Shown here one piece after another: positions 41,339-51,108 of a stretch of DNA of 64,000 bases. The first letter of the stretch is position 1, and the number at the start of each line of letters is the position of its first letter. This DNA is from Saccharibacillus soli. Lineage in GTDB: Bacteria; Bacillota; Bacilli; Paenibacillales; Paenibacillaceae. Made by a program: the position numbers and the translations under genes. The notes under the pieces were generated by a model. It was not told the DNA's origin, made no database searches, and worked only from the letters and a program-made list of their open reading frames with translations. Location: NCBI GenBank assembly GCA_002189105.1, contig NIOB01000001.1, forward strand, positions 1,116,001 to 1,180,000, read 5' to 3'.

Positions 41339-42229
41339 ATGAATATCATGTCAAATTTACCCTTGAATAAGGTTTCCAAGATCGTTTTTATCGATATTGA
41401 TGGGACGTTGGTCGGCGATGATGGCTGGGTGCCGGCATCCGCTGTCCGTGCCTGTAAGCAGGCGCGCGCCAATGGTCACCAGCTCTATCTGTGTACGGGG
41501 CGCTCCAAGCCGGAAATCTATGAGGCGATCTGGGAGATTGGCTTTGATGGTCTGATTGGGGCAGGCGGAGGGTATGTAGAATGTGCAGGGCAGACGCTCT
41601 ATCATAAACAGGTATCCCCGGAGGATGTTCGCCACATGGTAGACTTTTTTGAAGCGAACGCAATCGACTTCTATTTGGAATCCAATGCAGGCCTCTATGC
41701 CAGTCGTAATCTGAAGGACCATCTGATTCGTCTGCTCTATGGCGATGTGGAGCACGATCCGGCGGCACGCGCACAGCTTGAGCAGAATCCCCATCCTTTC
41801 CTGGGAACGTTGACGTACGACGAACCGGATTTGTATAAAAGCGATGTGAACAAGGTTTGTTTCCTGGAAAGTGCGATGCCTTTTGAACATATCCGAGCCG
41901 AATTTGCCGGGAAATTTGAGGTACTACAATGCACGGTCCCCATCTTCGGCAGAGACAGCGGAGAACTGGCCGTGCCAGGCGTACATAAAGCGGTTGCCAT
42001 CGCCGATGTGCTTGAGCATCTGGGGAAAAGTCCGGAGGACACCGTTGCGATTGGAGATGGACGGAATGATCTGGAGATGCTCCAATACTGCGCGGTTGGA
42101 ATTGCCATGGGTGATGCGCGGGAAGAACTGAAGGCGATTGCCGATCATGTGACAGGTACACTGGCTGAAGATGGTTTGGCCACAAGCTTCGTCAAGTACG
42201 GCCTGATTGCAGAGGAAGATCTTCACTAA
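41339..42229 (+). CDS. HAD superfamily Cof-type phosphatase
   Basis: A 296-residue hydrolase of HAD subfamily IIB. Motif I is VFIDIDGTLVGDDGW, motif II LYLCTGRS, motif III a Lys near SDVNKVCFLE, motif IV GDGRNDLEMLQYC. The cap domain lies between motifs II and III (about residues 85-205). Such enzymes dephosphorylate sugar phosphates, flavin or pyridoxal phosphate, so the substrate is not deducible. GGAGGT is 9 bases before the ATG; an ATG at 41348 is an alternative. Confidence 0.87.
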   Translation: MNIMSNLPLNKVSKIVFIDIDGTLVGDDGWVPASAVRACKQARANGHQLYLCTGRSKPEIYEAIWEIGFDGLIGAGGGYVECAGQTLYHKQVSPEDVRHMVDFFEANAIDFYLESNAGLYASRNLKDHLIRLLYGDVEHDPAARAQLEQNPHPFLGTLTYDEPDLYKSDVNKVCFLESAMPFEHIRAEFAGKFEVLQCTVPIFGRDSGELAVPGVHKAVAIADVLEHLGKSPEDTVAIGDGRNDLEMLQYCAVGIAMGDAREELKAIADHVTGTLAEDGLATSFVKYGLIAEEDLH

Positions 42230-42320
42230 GCAGTAAGTCTCCTTGGACAGGAACCGATTGTTGTCAGCTTGCCAGGGGTAATGAGAGAAGGAAACTTTCA
42301 TTATGAGAGGAGCGTTTGTG

Positions 42321-43187
42321 ATGACCGAAACAAACATTACAGCTGCGGATTCAGGCACCTTCACGATTGGAGGCGATATGACGGTTAACCGCCTGGGATA
42401 CGGAACGATGCAGTTAACTGGTCCAGGAGTGTGGGGAGACCCCAAAGATCCGGATGAAGCAGTACGGGTGCTGAAGCGTTCCGTAGAGCTTGGGGTGAAC
42501 TTTATTGATACCGCCGACTCTTACGGTCCAGTCGTGGCGGAGCCGCTGATTCGTAAAGCGCTGCATCCATATTCAGACGACCTGGTGATTGCAACAAAAG
42601 CTGGACTCACACGTTCCGGTCCCAATGACTGGCGGCCTGTGGGACGACCGGAATATCTGCGCCAGCAGGCTGAGATGAGTCTTCGGTTCCTGGGTGTAGA
42701 GCGGATCGACTTGTTCCAGCTTCATCGCATCGATCCCAAAGTACCGCTTGCCGAACAGCTCGGTGAATTGGAACTGCTGCGCAAGGAGGGCAAGATTCGG
42801 CATATCGGATTAAGCGAAGTCAGCGTCGAACAGCTGCGCGAAGCACGGGAGATTACAGACATTGTATCCGTACAGAATCTCTACAATCTCTCTAATCGAA
42901 AAGCCGAAGATGTACTGGAGGAGGCGGAAGCGGGCGGTATCGCGTTCATTCCCTGGTTTCCACTGGCAACCGGCCAATTAGCCAGAGAAGGCGGTTCGCT
43001 TGATGAAATTTCCAAAAAATTAGGAGCCAAGCCTGCACAGGTGGCACTTGCCTGGCTGCTTCGCCGCTCCCCGGTCATTCTGCCGATTCCGGGCACATCC
43101 ACCTTATCCCATCTGGATGAGAATGTAGCGGCAGCTGGATTATCGCTAAGTGACGAAGATTTTGAGACGTTAAATCGTCTGGTATAG
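42321..43187 (+). CDS. Aldo/keto reductase
   Basis: A 288-residue member of the aldo-keto reductase superfamily, distinct from the one at 2424. The catalytic tetrad is visible: Asp and Tyr in [10 protein letters not shown], Lys in VIATKAGL, His in LFQLHRID; the NADPH segment is [17 protein letters not shown] use ATG 42321 since GAGAGGAG lies 8 bases before it. The pyridoxamine phosphate oxidase-like gene follows after 3 bases, so the two form an operon; some members reduce pyridoxal, which would fit. Confidence 0.86.
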   Translation: MTETNITAADSGTFTIGGDMTVNRLGYGTMQLTGPGVWGDPKDPDEAVRVLKRSVELGVNFIDTADSYGPVVAEPLIRKALHPYSDDLVIATKAGLTRSGPNDWRPVGRPEYLRQQAEMSLRFLGVERIDLFQLHRIDPKVPLAEQLGELELLRKEGKIRHIGLSEVSVEQLREAREITDIVSVQNLYNLSNRKAEDVLEEAEAGGIAFIPWFPLATGQLAREGGSLDEISKKLGAKPAQVALAWLLRRSPVILPIPGTSTLSHLDENVAAAGLSLSDEDFETLNRLV

Positions 43188-43190
43188 CCT

Positions 43191-43862
43191 ATGAATACAT
43201 CGTCCAAGGATAACCGGAATCCGTTGTTCAAAGGATTAACCTCGCTTGCTGGCCCATTCGATCCTTTCGACGTCCACTCCCTTCCGGAGAAGCCGGGAGC
43301 TTTGTTTCTGGAATGGTTCGCCCAAGCGCTGCGGGAGGAAGTTCTTGAACCGCATGCTGTCACGCTGTCTACCGTTGATGAACAGGGGCGTCCCGATTCT
43401 CGAACCTTGATCCTTAAGGATGTGCATGGGGAGACCTTCTACTTCGCCTCCAGTATGGAGAGCCGGAAGGGCCATCAGCTGCAGCATAACCCACATGCGG
43501 CGATACAGATCTATTGGCCTGCTCTGGGCAGGCAGATTCGGCTGCGGGGAACAGCCCGGGAGACTGGAGCGGAGGAAGGCGCCCAGGATTTCCGGCGTCG
43601 CTCCATGGAAGCGAGGGCTGTTGCCCGGATTGGGCGTCAAAGTGAACCTCTAGGCAGCGAAGAGGAACTGGAGGAAGCATTGGCGGAAAGCCGTGAGGAG
43701 CTGACAGCTGATCCCGAGCGCGTCGCTCCGCTATGGCGATTATATGCGCTGGAGATCGATGAAGCCGAATTTTGGCAGGCGGATACCGGCCGCAAGCATA
43801 CCCGTGTCCAGTACCGGCTTCGCGCCGAAGGACATTGGGAACACGGTCTATTATGGCCCTAA
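43191..43862 (+). CDS. Pyridoxamine 5'-phosphate oxidase family protein
   Basis: A 223-residue FMN enzyme of the PdxH type, which oxidises pyridoxine or pyridoxamine phosphate to PLP. Family segments: LSTVDEQGRPDSRTLILKDV, FYFASSMESRKGHQL, NPHAAIQIYWPALGRQIRLRG, and the C-terminal FWQADTGRKHTRVQY. The order and length agree with PdxH (about 215), though several positions deviate from the standard oxidase, so a related FMN-dependent activity is possible. It begins 3 bases after the aldo/keto reductase stop; salvage of B6 vitamers could be the joint task. Confidence 0.8.
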   Translation: MNTSSKDNRNPLFKGLTSLAGPFDPFDVHSLPEKPGALFLEWFAQALREEVLEPHAVTLSTVDEQGRPDSRTLILKDVHGETFYFASSMESRKGHQLQHNPHAAIQIYWPALGRQIRLRGTARETGAEEGAQDFRRRSMEARAVARIGRQSEPLGSEEELEEALAESREELTADPERVAPLWRLYALEIDEAEFWQADTGRKHTRVQYRLRAEGHWEHGLLWP

Positions 43863-43866
43863 GATC

Positions 43867-43910
43867 AAGCAGCGAATCAGGACTCTAGAGCCCCGATTCG
43901 CTGCTTTTTG
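43867..43910 (+). terminator. Intrinsic terminator of the AKR-PdxH operon
   Basis: AAGCAGCGAATC pairs with GATTCGCTGCTT, then a T run. Confidence 0.9.
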
Positions 43911-44068
43911 TTTAAATTCCGTTTAAATTTCCTAAAATCTTTATTTTTAAGGCGCAAAATCCGTTATAATAAACATATCTATTCCGATAGACCGTTTTCG
44001 GGTAATTCATCTATGAAAGCGCTTGTAAGAATAGAGGCAGGAACCCATTTTTGAAGGAGGTATGGACT

Positions 44069-44713
44069 ATGATTCGGCATGTGATCTTCGATTTTGATGG
44101 AACGATTGTCAACTCCCGCCCGCTTATTGTCGAGCTGTACAACGGCTTGGCGGCCAAGCATGGATACCGGGCGATCGGCGACGATGAGACAGAACCTTTT
44201 GCCGGTCAGTCCATACGTGAACGCTCCAAGACATTGGGAATTCCGCTCTACCGTCTTCCTTTTCTAGGCATTCAGTTGTTTTCCCAATATCGCCGGAAGA
44301 TCAAAACCCTGGAATTAAAAGACGGGGTAGGAGATCTGATTCGGGAGCTGAACGAAAGCGGGTATCAGCTCAGTATTATCTCATCCAACCTGGAGAGCAA
44401 TATTCGGTCTTTCCTTCGCCATCATGAGATTCATCAGTTTATTCAGGTTCGCTCATGCTTCAGTTTGTTTGGCAAACATCGGGCGATTCACTCCTTCCTG
44501 CGCGATAACAAGCTTAAACCCAACGAAGCTCTCTATATTGGGGATGAGCTGCGCGACATTCAAGCCGGACAACGTTCGGGCATCCGAATGATTGCCGCAG
44601 GCTGGGGGTACGACTCATCCGAGCTGATGAAGCGATTTTCGCCTGACTTTACGGCTTCGTATCCGTGCGAAGTCTCGGCGGCGATCGAAGGATTTAACGC
44701 AGGACTCACTTAA
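44069..44713 (+). CDS. HAD superfamily phosphatase, subfamily IA (PGP-like)
   Basis: A 214-residue hydrolase. Motif I is HVIFDFDGTIVNSR, motif II LSIISSNLES, motif III K in FGKHR-type segment, and motif IV EALYIGDELRDIQAG. It resembles phosphoglycolate phosphatases, which clear 2-phosphoglycolate from DNA repair, or pyrophosphatase PpaX. I use ATG 44069 because AAGGAGGT stands 7 bases before it. It has its own terminator. Confidence 0.85.
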   Translation: MIRHVIFDFDGTIVNSRPLIVELYNGLAAKHGYRAIGDDETEPFAGQSIRERSKTLGIPLYRLPFLGIQLFSQYRRKIKTLELKDGVGDLIRELNESGYQLSIISSNLESNIRSFLRHHEIHQFIQVRSCFSLFGKHRAIHSFLRDNKLKPNEALYIGDELRDIQAGQRSGIRMIAAGWGYDSSELMKRFSPDFTASYPCEVSAAIEGFNAGLT

Positions 44714-44768
44714 ACCCAGCATCGTTCAGAGCAAAGGTTAATATTCGATTCCGTGGATTAGATAAAGC

Positions 44769-44798
44769 CAAGCCGTGAGCGCCCGCTTACGGCTTTTT
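44769..44798 (+). terminator. Intrinsic terminator
   Basis: AAGCCGTGAGC pairs with GCTTACGGCTT (one G-T pair), then TTTT. Confidence 0.85.
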
Positions 44799-44876
44799 CG
44801 CTTGTGTTTAGTCACCAATTTCTATTGTTTACCGATTCGTTGCAATCACCAGAACATCTGGTCATTCGTGACTTCC

Positions 44877-45785
44877 TTAATCGTTCGTCTCCTCCAACCG
44901 GCGCTGCGTCTCTGCTCGAGGCGGAAGTCCGAACATCCGGGCATATTCGCGGCTGAACTGCGAAGCACTTTCATATCCCACTTGAAAGGCCGCTTCCGCA
45001 GCTTCCAGTTTGGAGAAAAACATAAGATGACGCGCTGTCTGAAGGCGAAGCGTCTTCTGGTACTGAATGGGACTTAGCCCCGTTATTGCTTTGAAATGTT
45101 TATGCAGCGCGGCGGGGCTTAAATGAGCCTCTTCTGCCAACTGCTTCACATTAAGCGAGTGATTATATTGTCGTTTGATCCGGTCGGCGATCTGCGCCAT
45201 ACGATTAGGCAAGCTCGATGGCTGGGCAAAACGGGCAATCCAGGGGCCCTGCTCACTGTGAATCACGTGATACAGAATCTCCCGAATGGCAAGCGAGGAC
45301 AAAAACCGAGTATCCTCTGACCGTTGTGCCAACCGAACCAATCGCAGCGACGCATCCAGAATGTCTGAAGTGACCGGGCTGGCAAACAGCGCGGAATGAA
45401 GACGTCCCTTGGGAATCGGCGGAGGTTCTCCCAGCATGTCCTGAATCATCTCCATAGAAAATTCCAGTTGGAGGCTCAGGTAAGGGCGTTCCGGGGAGGC
45501 TTCGTCGATCTCTGCGATGACGGGCAGATGAATGGGGTTCACCAGATAATGCAGCGGGCTGTAGCGATAATGTTCTCCATTTAAAGTCACCTTCTTGGAA
45601 CCCTGTACAATGAGATACCAGGACGAATAGGCAAAAGAAAGCTCGGGTCTGATCGGCTGTGAAACGCGGCGAAATCGCAGGGACGGGATGGAGGAATCAT
45701 GCACCCCGTCTGAAGGAGCGAGAACAGCGATCCGCTCGGCTATCTCTTGGCATAGAGTCATGTGAGAGAAATCATTTGTATTCAT
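44877..45785 (-). CDS. AraC family transcriptional regulator
   Basis: A 302-residue regulator. The N-terminal part (about 30-190) is the AraC_N domain (YSSWYLIVQGSKKVTLNGEHYRYSPLHYLV), and the C-terminal part has two helix-turn-helix motifs (LNVKQLAEEAHLSPAALHKHFKAIT and AAEAAFQVGYESASQFSREYARMFG). The frame runs 40 codons further upstream, but ATG 45785 has AAAAGGAGG 7 bases before it. It is divergent from an SDR gene, the usual arrangement for this subfamily, and probably activates it. The signal is unknown. Confidence 0.87.
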   Translation of the reverse strand: MNTNDFSHMTLCQEIAERIAVLAPSDGVHDSSIPSLRFRRVSQPIRPELSFAYSSWYLIVQGSKKVTLNGEHYRYSPLHYLVNPIHLPVIAEIDEASPERPYLSLQLEFSMEMIQDMLGEPPPIPKGRLHSALFASPVTSDILDASLRLVRLAQRSEDTRFLSSLAIREILYHVIHSEQGPWIARFAQPSSLPNRMAQIADRIKRQYNHSLNVKQLAEEAHLSPAALHKHFKAITGLSPIQYQKTLRLQTARHLMFFSKLEAAEAAFQVGYESASQFSREYARMFGLPPRAETQRRLEETND

Positions 45786-46082
45786 AAACCAGCCTCCTTT
45801 TATCCTGAGTAGAAGGTATATAGAAAGAATAGGTAAAGAATAGATAGAGAAAGAATGTCTATAGGATAACCATACGGAAGAGAAATAGGCAAGAATCATG
45901 TTCATATGGGTTACCCCTCTACGCTCGTCCCAGCCTATGCTAATAACAGGTCGTCATAGATAAGTGACTCGTCTCCATCCAGCGAGGCGAATTATCAGGC
46001 TGCACTTCCAACAGGAACTACGTGCGCAGCTGCACCCTCTATAGGCGCCTAAAAACAGCTTAGGGGAAGTGGGGATTTGGAG
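45786..46082. other. Divergent spacer between AraC and SDR genes
   Basis: No gene is evident. The AraC side holds the direct repeats GAAAGAAT (45823-45830 and 45849-45856), near TATAG sequences, and could bind the regulator. Nothing else is clear to me. Confidence 0.45.
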
Positions 46083-46817
46083 ATGGGTCTCGAACAAAAA
46101 GTTGTCATCGTAACTGGCGCAAGCCGTGGAATTGGGGAAGCTACCGCTTTACTTCTGGCACAACGGGGAGCCAAGCTGGTTCTCGGTGCCCGAGGATCGG
46201 ACAAATTGCAAGCATTGGCGCAGCGAATTGTACATGCTGGCGGTGAAGCTGTCTATGCCAGCACGGATGTGCGCAATCGTCAGGAAGTCGCCGCACTGGT
46301 TCAGTTGGCTGTTCAGCATTACGGGAAGCTGGATGTCCTTGTGGGCAATGCGGGGGTGATGCCCATTTCGTACCTGGATGAACTTCGTGTGGATGAATGG
46401 GAAGCGATGATCGATGTCAATCTCAAAGGCCTATTGTATGGAATTGCAGAAGCGCTCCCTCTTTTCCGCCAGCAGGGTTTTGGTCATTTTGTTAATATCG
46501 CTTCCACTTCTGGACATCGCATTGTTCCGCAGCAGGCAGTCTATGCAGGCACCAAATTTGCGGTACGGGCGATCTCGGAAGGACTGCGCCAGGAAGCGGG
46601 AGAGCGACTGCGCGTGACGATTATTTCTCCAGGCATCACCCAGACCAACTTTGCAGAAAGTATATCCAATGATCGGATCAAGGCTGACCTGGAACAGATG
46701 CGCGATCAGATTGCCATGGCACCCGAGGCGGTGGCACGGGCGGTTGCGTTCGCTATTGAACAGCCCGATGAGATAGACGTAGGCGAGATCGTAATCCGAC
46801 CTACCGCGCAAGCTTAA
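46083..46817 (+). CDS. Short-chain dehydrogenase/reductase
   Basis: A 244-residue classical SDR. NADP site VTGASRGIGEATALLL, Asn in GNAGVMP, catalytic Ser-Tyr-Lys as IASTSGHR and YAGTKFA. The Gly-rich start with Arg at the third position after Gly favours NADP. I use ATG 46083 with GGGGA upstream; TTG 46077 is an alternative. It is divergent from the AraC-type regulator. Substrate unknown. Confidence 0.87.
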   Translation: MGLEQKVVIVTGASRGIGEATALLLAQRGAKLVLGARGSDKLQALAQRIVHAGGEAVYASTDVRNRQEVAALVQLAVQHYGKLDVLVGNAGVMPISYLDELRVDEWEAMIDVNLKGLLYGIAEALPLFRQQGFGHFVNIASTSGHRIVPQQAVYAGTKFAVRAISEGLRQEAGERLRVTIISPGITQTNFAESISNDRIKADLEQMRDQIAMAPEAVARAVAFAIEQPDEIDVGEIVIRPTAQA

Positions 46818-46881
46818 CGACGTTTCCGCAAAGCAGTTTTCTCATCCATAGAGGAAAGCGGATCATCGGATCAATCACGAA

Positions 46882-46906
46882 GGCGGAGAATGCTCTCCGT
46901 CTTTTT
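46882..46906 (+). terminator. Intrinsic terminator
   Basis: GGCGGAG pairs with CTCCGTC (one G-T pair) around AATGCT, followed by five T. The remaining bases to the chemoreceptor start hold a TTGACA but no convincing -10. Confidence 0.75.
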
Positions 46907-47120
46907 GGCTATTCCTTCAAAAACGACCCAGGAAATCTTCATTAACAAAGAAGCTCAGCCGAATAATAGGATAAGCCAGTTGATTTAATGACTTTGCGTT
47001 CCTCCCAGGTTTCAGATTGACACCATTCAGATGCTGTTAATTTGCACGATTGGAGAACAGCGATGCAGGGAAAGCTTATGCGGCTTTATACTGAAACCTA
47101 TCCTACAAGGAGGAACTTTG

Positions 47121-49184
47121 ATGAAATTTAAACTTTCCGGAATCCGTTTAAGACTCTTGTTGACGTCCAGCTTGGCCATTATTCTGGCCTTTGGGATCTT
47201 GAGCGCCTACATCTCGTATACGCTGAACGCCAGATCCTATGAGGATTATTACTCCAATTCCAAAGAGCAGTTGGACATCATTGAGCAAACGATTGATCTC
47301 TATTACAAGGAACTGGACAACAACATGGCTACGCTGGCGATCGATCCAACGGTGATGAGCGCCAAGAATATGAAGACCTATCAAGATACAAAAGTAGATA
47401 CGGCGATGACGCCGCTGCAAAACGGCGGAAGCGAACGGGATATTTTCCAGGTGTTCAAACGTTATGCAGACAATCATCCGGGCACACAGTATCTCTATCT
47501 GGGCCTGCCTGATGGCGGGTATGTCCAGTGGCCGGAATCGAAGATCACAGCCGGATATAACCCAAGCAAAAGACCGTGGTACGAAAAAGCGATGAAAACA
47601 CCGGGAGAAATCATTCGTACCGACCCGTATGAATATGACTCGCAGCTGCTGATTAGCAGTGCGAGAACCGTAACGGATGCCTCCGGAAAAGTTATTGGGG
47701 CGATTGCCATGGACGTTCAACAAAATGTAATCAGCGATATTCTGAAAAATATGAAACTGGGTGATACCGGCTACGCCATGCTGATCCATTCGTCAGGCAT
47801 GATTATCGCGGACGGCAAAAATCCAGCCAATAACTTCAAGATGATTCAGGATGTAAATATTCCGGGGTTGGAGAAAGTGATGGCCGATTCCCCTAAACCT
47901 TTCAGCGTGAAGATCGACGGACAAGTGTATGAGATCAACCCTGAGAAAGCAGGCAATACGGGCTGGGTTGTTGCTTCCGCCATTACGAAATCGGAACTCA
48001 GCTCCAAGTCGTGGGACCTGATTAAAGGGGTTATTATATCCGCCTTGCTGATCCTGCTGCTAACCATCGCGTTCTTCAGTGTCTTGGCTTCCAGCATTAC
48101 CAGACCGATCATTGCGGTAGCGCAGAAGATGAAGGATTTCTCGGCACTCGACTTCACCACCGAAGAGAATTCCAAATTGAAGCCATACCTGAATAAAAAG
48201 GATGAAACGGGGCAGATTGTGCGGGCATTGGAAGAGATGCGCGGCAACGTAGCCAATTTTGTCTCCAAAACAGCGGAAGTCTCAGGCCATGTGGCGGCTT
48301 CGTCCGAACAGTTATCTGCAACTTCGCAGCAGGTGCTCATTGCCTCGGAAGAAATCACAAAGGCCATTGATGAGATTGCCAGAGGCGCAACCGATCAGGC
48401 GCAGGATACCGAACATGTGGTTGACAGTATTGAACAGGTAGGGCATGGAATCGAAGAAGACTCCGTGTTCCGTGAAGAATTGAATCACGCCACGCTCCAG
48501 ATCGATCAGGAGAAAGAAGCCGGATTCGCGGTGCTGAAGATTCTGATCGACAAAAACCAGGAGAATAATGAAGCTTCGCACGCGGTACAGCAGATCATTT
48601 TAAATAACAGTACCAGTGCAGAAAAGATTGAAAGTGCCAGCAGCATGATTCAAAATATCGCCGATCAGACGAACCTTCTGGCCCTCAATGCAGCGATCGA
48701 AGCGGCTAGAGCGGGTGATGCCGGACGTGGGTTCGGAGTCGTGGCGGATGAAATTCGCAAACTCGCGGAGCAATCCAATACCTTCACCAATGATATTAAG
48801 AGTGTCATTCATGAATTGAAGGATCAATCACAGCATGCCGTTGTACTCATGCAGAAGATGAAGATTGTTGTGGAAGAACAATCCGAGAGCGTCAACACAA
48901 CGGAACATCACTTCAAATCGATTGCGGGTGCGATTGAGACTATCAAGACGATTATCGAGAAGTTGAATCATTCTTCGCAAACAATGACGACAAGCAAAAA
49001 CAAGATCATGGATCTGAGTCAGAATCTGGCGGCGATCTCGGAAGAAAATGCGGCGGGTACCGAAGAGGCAGCTGCGGGTACGGCTGAACAGCTGCGGATG
49101 ATCGAAGAGATCGCAACGGCTGGAGAAGGGTTGGCTGTAATCGCAGAGGAGCTGCGTGGACAGATCGAAAAGTTCAAAGTGTAA
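47121..49184 (+). CDS. Methyl-accepting chemotaxis protein
   Basis: A 687-residue chemoreceptor. N-terminal membrane helix (about residues 12-35), extracytoplasmic dCache-type sensor (about 40-300, with [13 protein letters not shown] and [12 protein letters not shown], the family signature), second helix (about 310-330), HAMP (about 330-385), then the cytoplasmic signalling coiled coil with the hairpin tip [20 protein letters not shown] and [14 protein letters not shown]. The PxRPWY box is typical of amine- or amino-acid-binding dCache domains, although the ligand is not certain. The ATG at 47121 has AAGGAGGAA; the frame is open 30 codons earlier. Confidence 0.92.
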   Translation: MKFKLSGIRLRLLLTSSLAIILAFGILSAYISYTLNARSYEDYYSNSKEQLDIIEQTIDLYYKELDNNMATLAIDPTVMSAKNMKTYQDTKVDTAMTPLQNGGSERDIFQVFKRYADNHPGTQYLYLGLPDGGYVQWPESKITAGYNPSKRPWYEKAMKTPGEIIRTDPYEYDSQLLISSARTVTDASGKVIGAIAMDVQQNVISDILKNMKLGDTGYAMLIHSSGMIIADGKNPANNFKMIQDVNIPGLEKVMADSPKPFSVKIDGQVYEINPEKAGNTGWVVASAITKSELSSKSWDLIKGVIISALLILLLTIAFFSVLASSITRPIIAVAQKMKDFSALDFTTEENSKLKPYLNKKDETGQIVRALEEMRGNVANFVSKTAEVSGHVAASSEQLSATSQQVLIASEEITKAIDEIARGATDQAQDTEHVVDSIEQVGHGIEEDSVFREELNHATLQIDQEKEAGFAVLKILIDKNQENNEASHAVQQIILNNSTSAEKIESASSMIQNIADQTNLLALNAAIEAARAGDAGRGFGVVADEIRKLAEQSNTFTNDIKSVIHELKDQSQHAVVLMQKMKIVVEEQSESVNTTEHHFKSIAGAIETIKTIIEKLNHSSQTMTTSKNKIMDLSQNLAAISEENAAGTEEAAAGTAEQLRMIEEIATAGEGLAVIAEELRGQIEKFKV

Positions 49185-49232
49185 ACAAGCATAAAATCAT
49201 ATCTCTGGACGGTATGGTTCGTCCTGAAAGCC

Positions 49233-49285
49233 AACAGGCACTTTGGATCTGTGACCTAGAAGTTGCAGAAACGAAGTGCCTGTTT
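49233..49285 (+). terminator. Intrinsic terminator with long loop
   Basis: AACAGGCACTT pairs with AAGTGCCTGTT around a 30-base loop, followed by TT. Confidence 0.6.
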
Positions 49286-49423
49286 GCGATAGGAGAACGT
49301 TCAAAGAATCGTCAAATTATCGATGATTTAGGTTGCTTAAAATTAAATTAAGCGTTATGATAAAAGAGTGATATGTAAACTTTTTTATATAAACTAACTT
49401 AAAATTGAAAGGGATGTTTGAAG

Positions 49424-50323
49424 ATGAGTTATTCCAACATTTTGATCGCCGGCAGTGGTGTACTGGGCAGCCAGATCGCTTTTCAAACGGCCCTGCATGG
49501 TTTTGCGGTGACCGTCTATGACATTAACGACGAAGCGCTGGAACGTGCCAAGAGCAGAATTGAACAGCTTAAACCGCGCTACGCTGAGGATCTGGGTACT
49601 TCCGAACAGGATCTGGAAGCGGCTTGGGGACGGCTGAAGTTCCAGAGTGATCTGGCCCTGGCAGCTAAGGATGCGGATCTGGTTATTGAATCCGTGCCTG
49701 AATCGGTGCCGGTCAAGATTGAGTTTTATGAAAAGTTGGCGAAAGTGGCTCCTGCGCATACGATTTTTGCAACCAACTCGTCCACGCTGCTGCCAAGCCA
49801 GTTTGCAGAAGCGACCGGACGCCCGGAGAAGTTTTTGGCTCTGCATTTCGCAAACGAAATTTGGAAAAATAACACGGGCGAAATCATGAGACACGCCGGC
49901 ACAGACGATCAGGTCTTCCAGGATGTTGTCGCTTTTGCCAAAGAAATCGGTATGGTCGCTCTGCCTCTGCAAAAAGAACAGCCGGGCTATATTGTAAACT
50001 CCCTGCTTGTTCCCCTGCTCAGTTCCGCTCAAAAACTGCTGGTCACTGGGATTGCAGATGTAGAAACGATCGACAAGACCTGGATGGTGGGCACTGGCGC
50101 TCCGGTTGGGCCGTTCGGCATGCTGGATATTGTCGGCATCAACACGGCTTACCATATTGCGCAGACCCGAGCGGATCAGAGTGGAGATGCGGATTATAAA
50201 GCAGTGGCGGATCTGCTGAAGACCGAATACATCGACAAAGGCAAGCTTGGTAAAGCAACTGGGGAAGGGTTCTATACGTATCCAAATCCCAGCTACCGGG
50301 AACCTGGATTTTTGAAAGATTAA
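49424..50323 (+). CDS. 3-hydroxyacyl-CoA dehydrogenase-like protein
   Basis: A 299-residue NAD-dependent dehydrogenase of the 3HCDH/HIBADH superfamily. The nucleotide site is ILIAGSGVLGSQIAF (GxGxxG), then IESVPESVPVK, ATNSSTLLPSQF, LHFANEIWKNN and the C-terminal helical half with GTGAPVGPFGMLDIVG. It should oxidise 3-hydroxyacyl-CoA or a related 3-hydroxy acid. The His usually found in the H-F-F-x-P active site reads LHFAN, so the catalytic set is partly altered. AAAGGGATG precedes the ATG. Upstream lies an AT-rich spacer with GCTTAA...TTAAGC. Confidence 0.82.
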   Translation: MSYSNILIAGSGVLGSQIAFQTALHGFAVTVYDINDEALERAKSRIEQLKPRYAEDLGTSEQDLEAAWGRLKFQSDLALAAKDADLVIESVPESVPVKIEFYEKLAKVAPAHTIFATNSSTLLPSQFAEATGRPEKFLALHFANEIWKNNTGEIMRHAGTDDQVFQDVVAFAKEIGMVALPLQKEQPGYIVNSLLVPLLSSAQKLLVTGIADVETIDKTWMVGTGAPVGPFGMLDIVGINTAYHIAQTRADQSGDADYKAVADLLKTEYIDKGKLGKATGEGFYTYPNPSYREPGFLKD

Positions 50324-50333
50324 TTGAATTTAA

Positions 50334-50400
50334 AAGCGGGGCTGTATTCGATCGGAAGGTGCGAGGTTCAAGTACCTTCTGATCGGGCATGGCCCTTTCT
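50334..50400 (+). terminator. Terminator after the 3HCDH-like gene
   Basis: CGATCGGAAGGT (50349-50360) pairs with ACCTTCTGATCG (50374-50385) with one mismatch, and outer GGGC (50338-50341) with GCCC (50392-50395), then TTT. Confidence 0.7.
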
Positions 50401-50427
50401 TAATGGGAGATTACTTCGTTTTACAGA

Positions 50428-50455
50428 TTTACATAATAAATATTACGTTGATTTA
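50428..50455. repeat. Palindromic repeat copy A (TTTACATAAT type, diverged)
   Basis: TTTACATAAT followed by AAATATTACGTTGATTTA. It resembles the three better copies described in the findings. It lies in the gap before the small membrane-protein gene. Confidence 0.45.
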
Positions 50456-50561
50456 AAAGAAAGATTCATCAGTTCGCTCTGTTTATCTAAATAGTCCAAC
50501 CTTTTATAGGAAAAGGCGTTTATATAAAGATAAGGAATTTGAGAAAAGGAGTGACTGGTGC

Positions 50562-50876
50562 ATGGCAGAAGAACACGATCCCGTATATTCGCTATTTCAT
50601 ATCACAGAGGATGGATTGAAGGTTATTGTAGTGTTGATTTTCCTGGTGATTATTTTGGGATTGATCGCCGCCTTTACGTGGTATCGCAAAAATTTGACGG
50701 GCGGTCGTATTATGGCGGCGGGCATGACTTTGATCGCGTTTAGTGTTGTTGTCGAGTATGAACCTACCATTAATTTCCGCATGCCGGCGTTGAGTTTTTA
50801 CCTTGTGCTGCTAGGGTTGATCGTATTATTTGTCGGGCTTTGTTGGCGGAATATCGGTAATGAAGCGGGTAGATAA
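50562..50876 (+). CDS. Small membrane protein, function unknown
   Basis: A 104-residue protein with three predicted membrane helices (about residues 20-38, 48-63 and 74-92). I do not recognise a family. AAAAGGAG precedes the ATG. It is followed by a strong terminator, so it is a single-gene unit. Confidence 0.6.
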   Translation: MAEEHDPVYSLFHITEDGLKVIVVLIFLVIILGLIAAFTWYRKNLTGGRIMAAGMTLIAFSVVVEYEPTINFRMPALSFYLVLLGLIVLFVGLCWRNIGNEAGR

Positions 50877-50907
50877 GAGGAAATTGACGACTTAAATCGA
50901 CCAATAA

Positions 50908-50945
50908 AAACAGCGTATAATATAAATTATACGCTGTTTCGTTTT
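50908..50945 (+). terminator. Intrinsic terminator
   Basis: AAACAGCGTATAAT pairs with ATTATACGCTGTTT, followed by CGTTTT. The stem is long and perfect. Confidence 0.8.
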
Positions 50946-51030
50946 AAATCGTTTAATTAAGTCCAGCGCGACCACTTATCTACCTCAAAAGCAGTCCAAA
51001 AATAAACAAAAAAACAAAATATTTTCACTT

Positions 51031-51058
51031 AGTTTACATAATTATATTATGGTAAATA
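51031..51058. repeat. Palindromic repeat copy B
   Basis: AGTTTACATAAT then TATATTATGGTAAATA: left arm TTTACATAAT, right arm ATTATGGTAAA with one extra G. It lies about 50 bases beyond the 3' end of the beta-propeller gene. Confidence 0.65.
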
Positions 51059-51108
51059 GTATATCGCCAGTATGGAAAACGCCTCGTAAGCAATCTTTGA
51101 TTCTGATT

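Noticed and set aside
50358-50378. GGTTCAAGTACC resembling a tRNA T arm
   Set aside because: It forms part of the terminator stem-loop after the 3HCDH-like gene; no acceptor, D or anticodon arms can be built around it.
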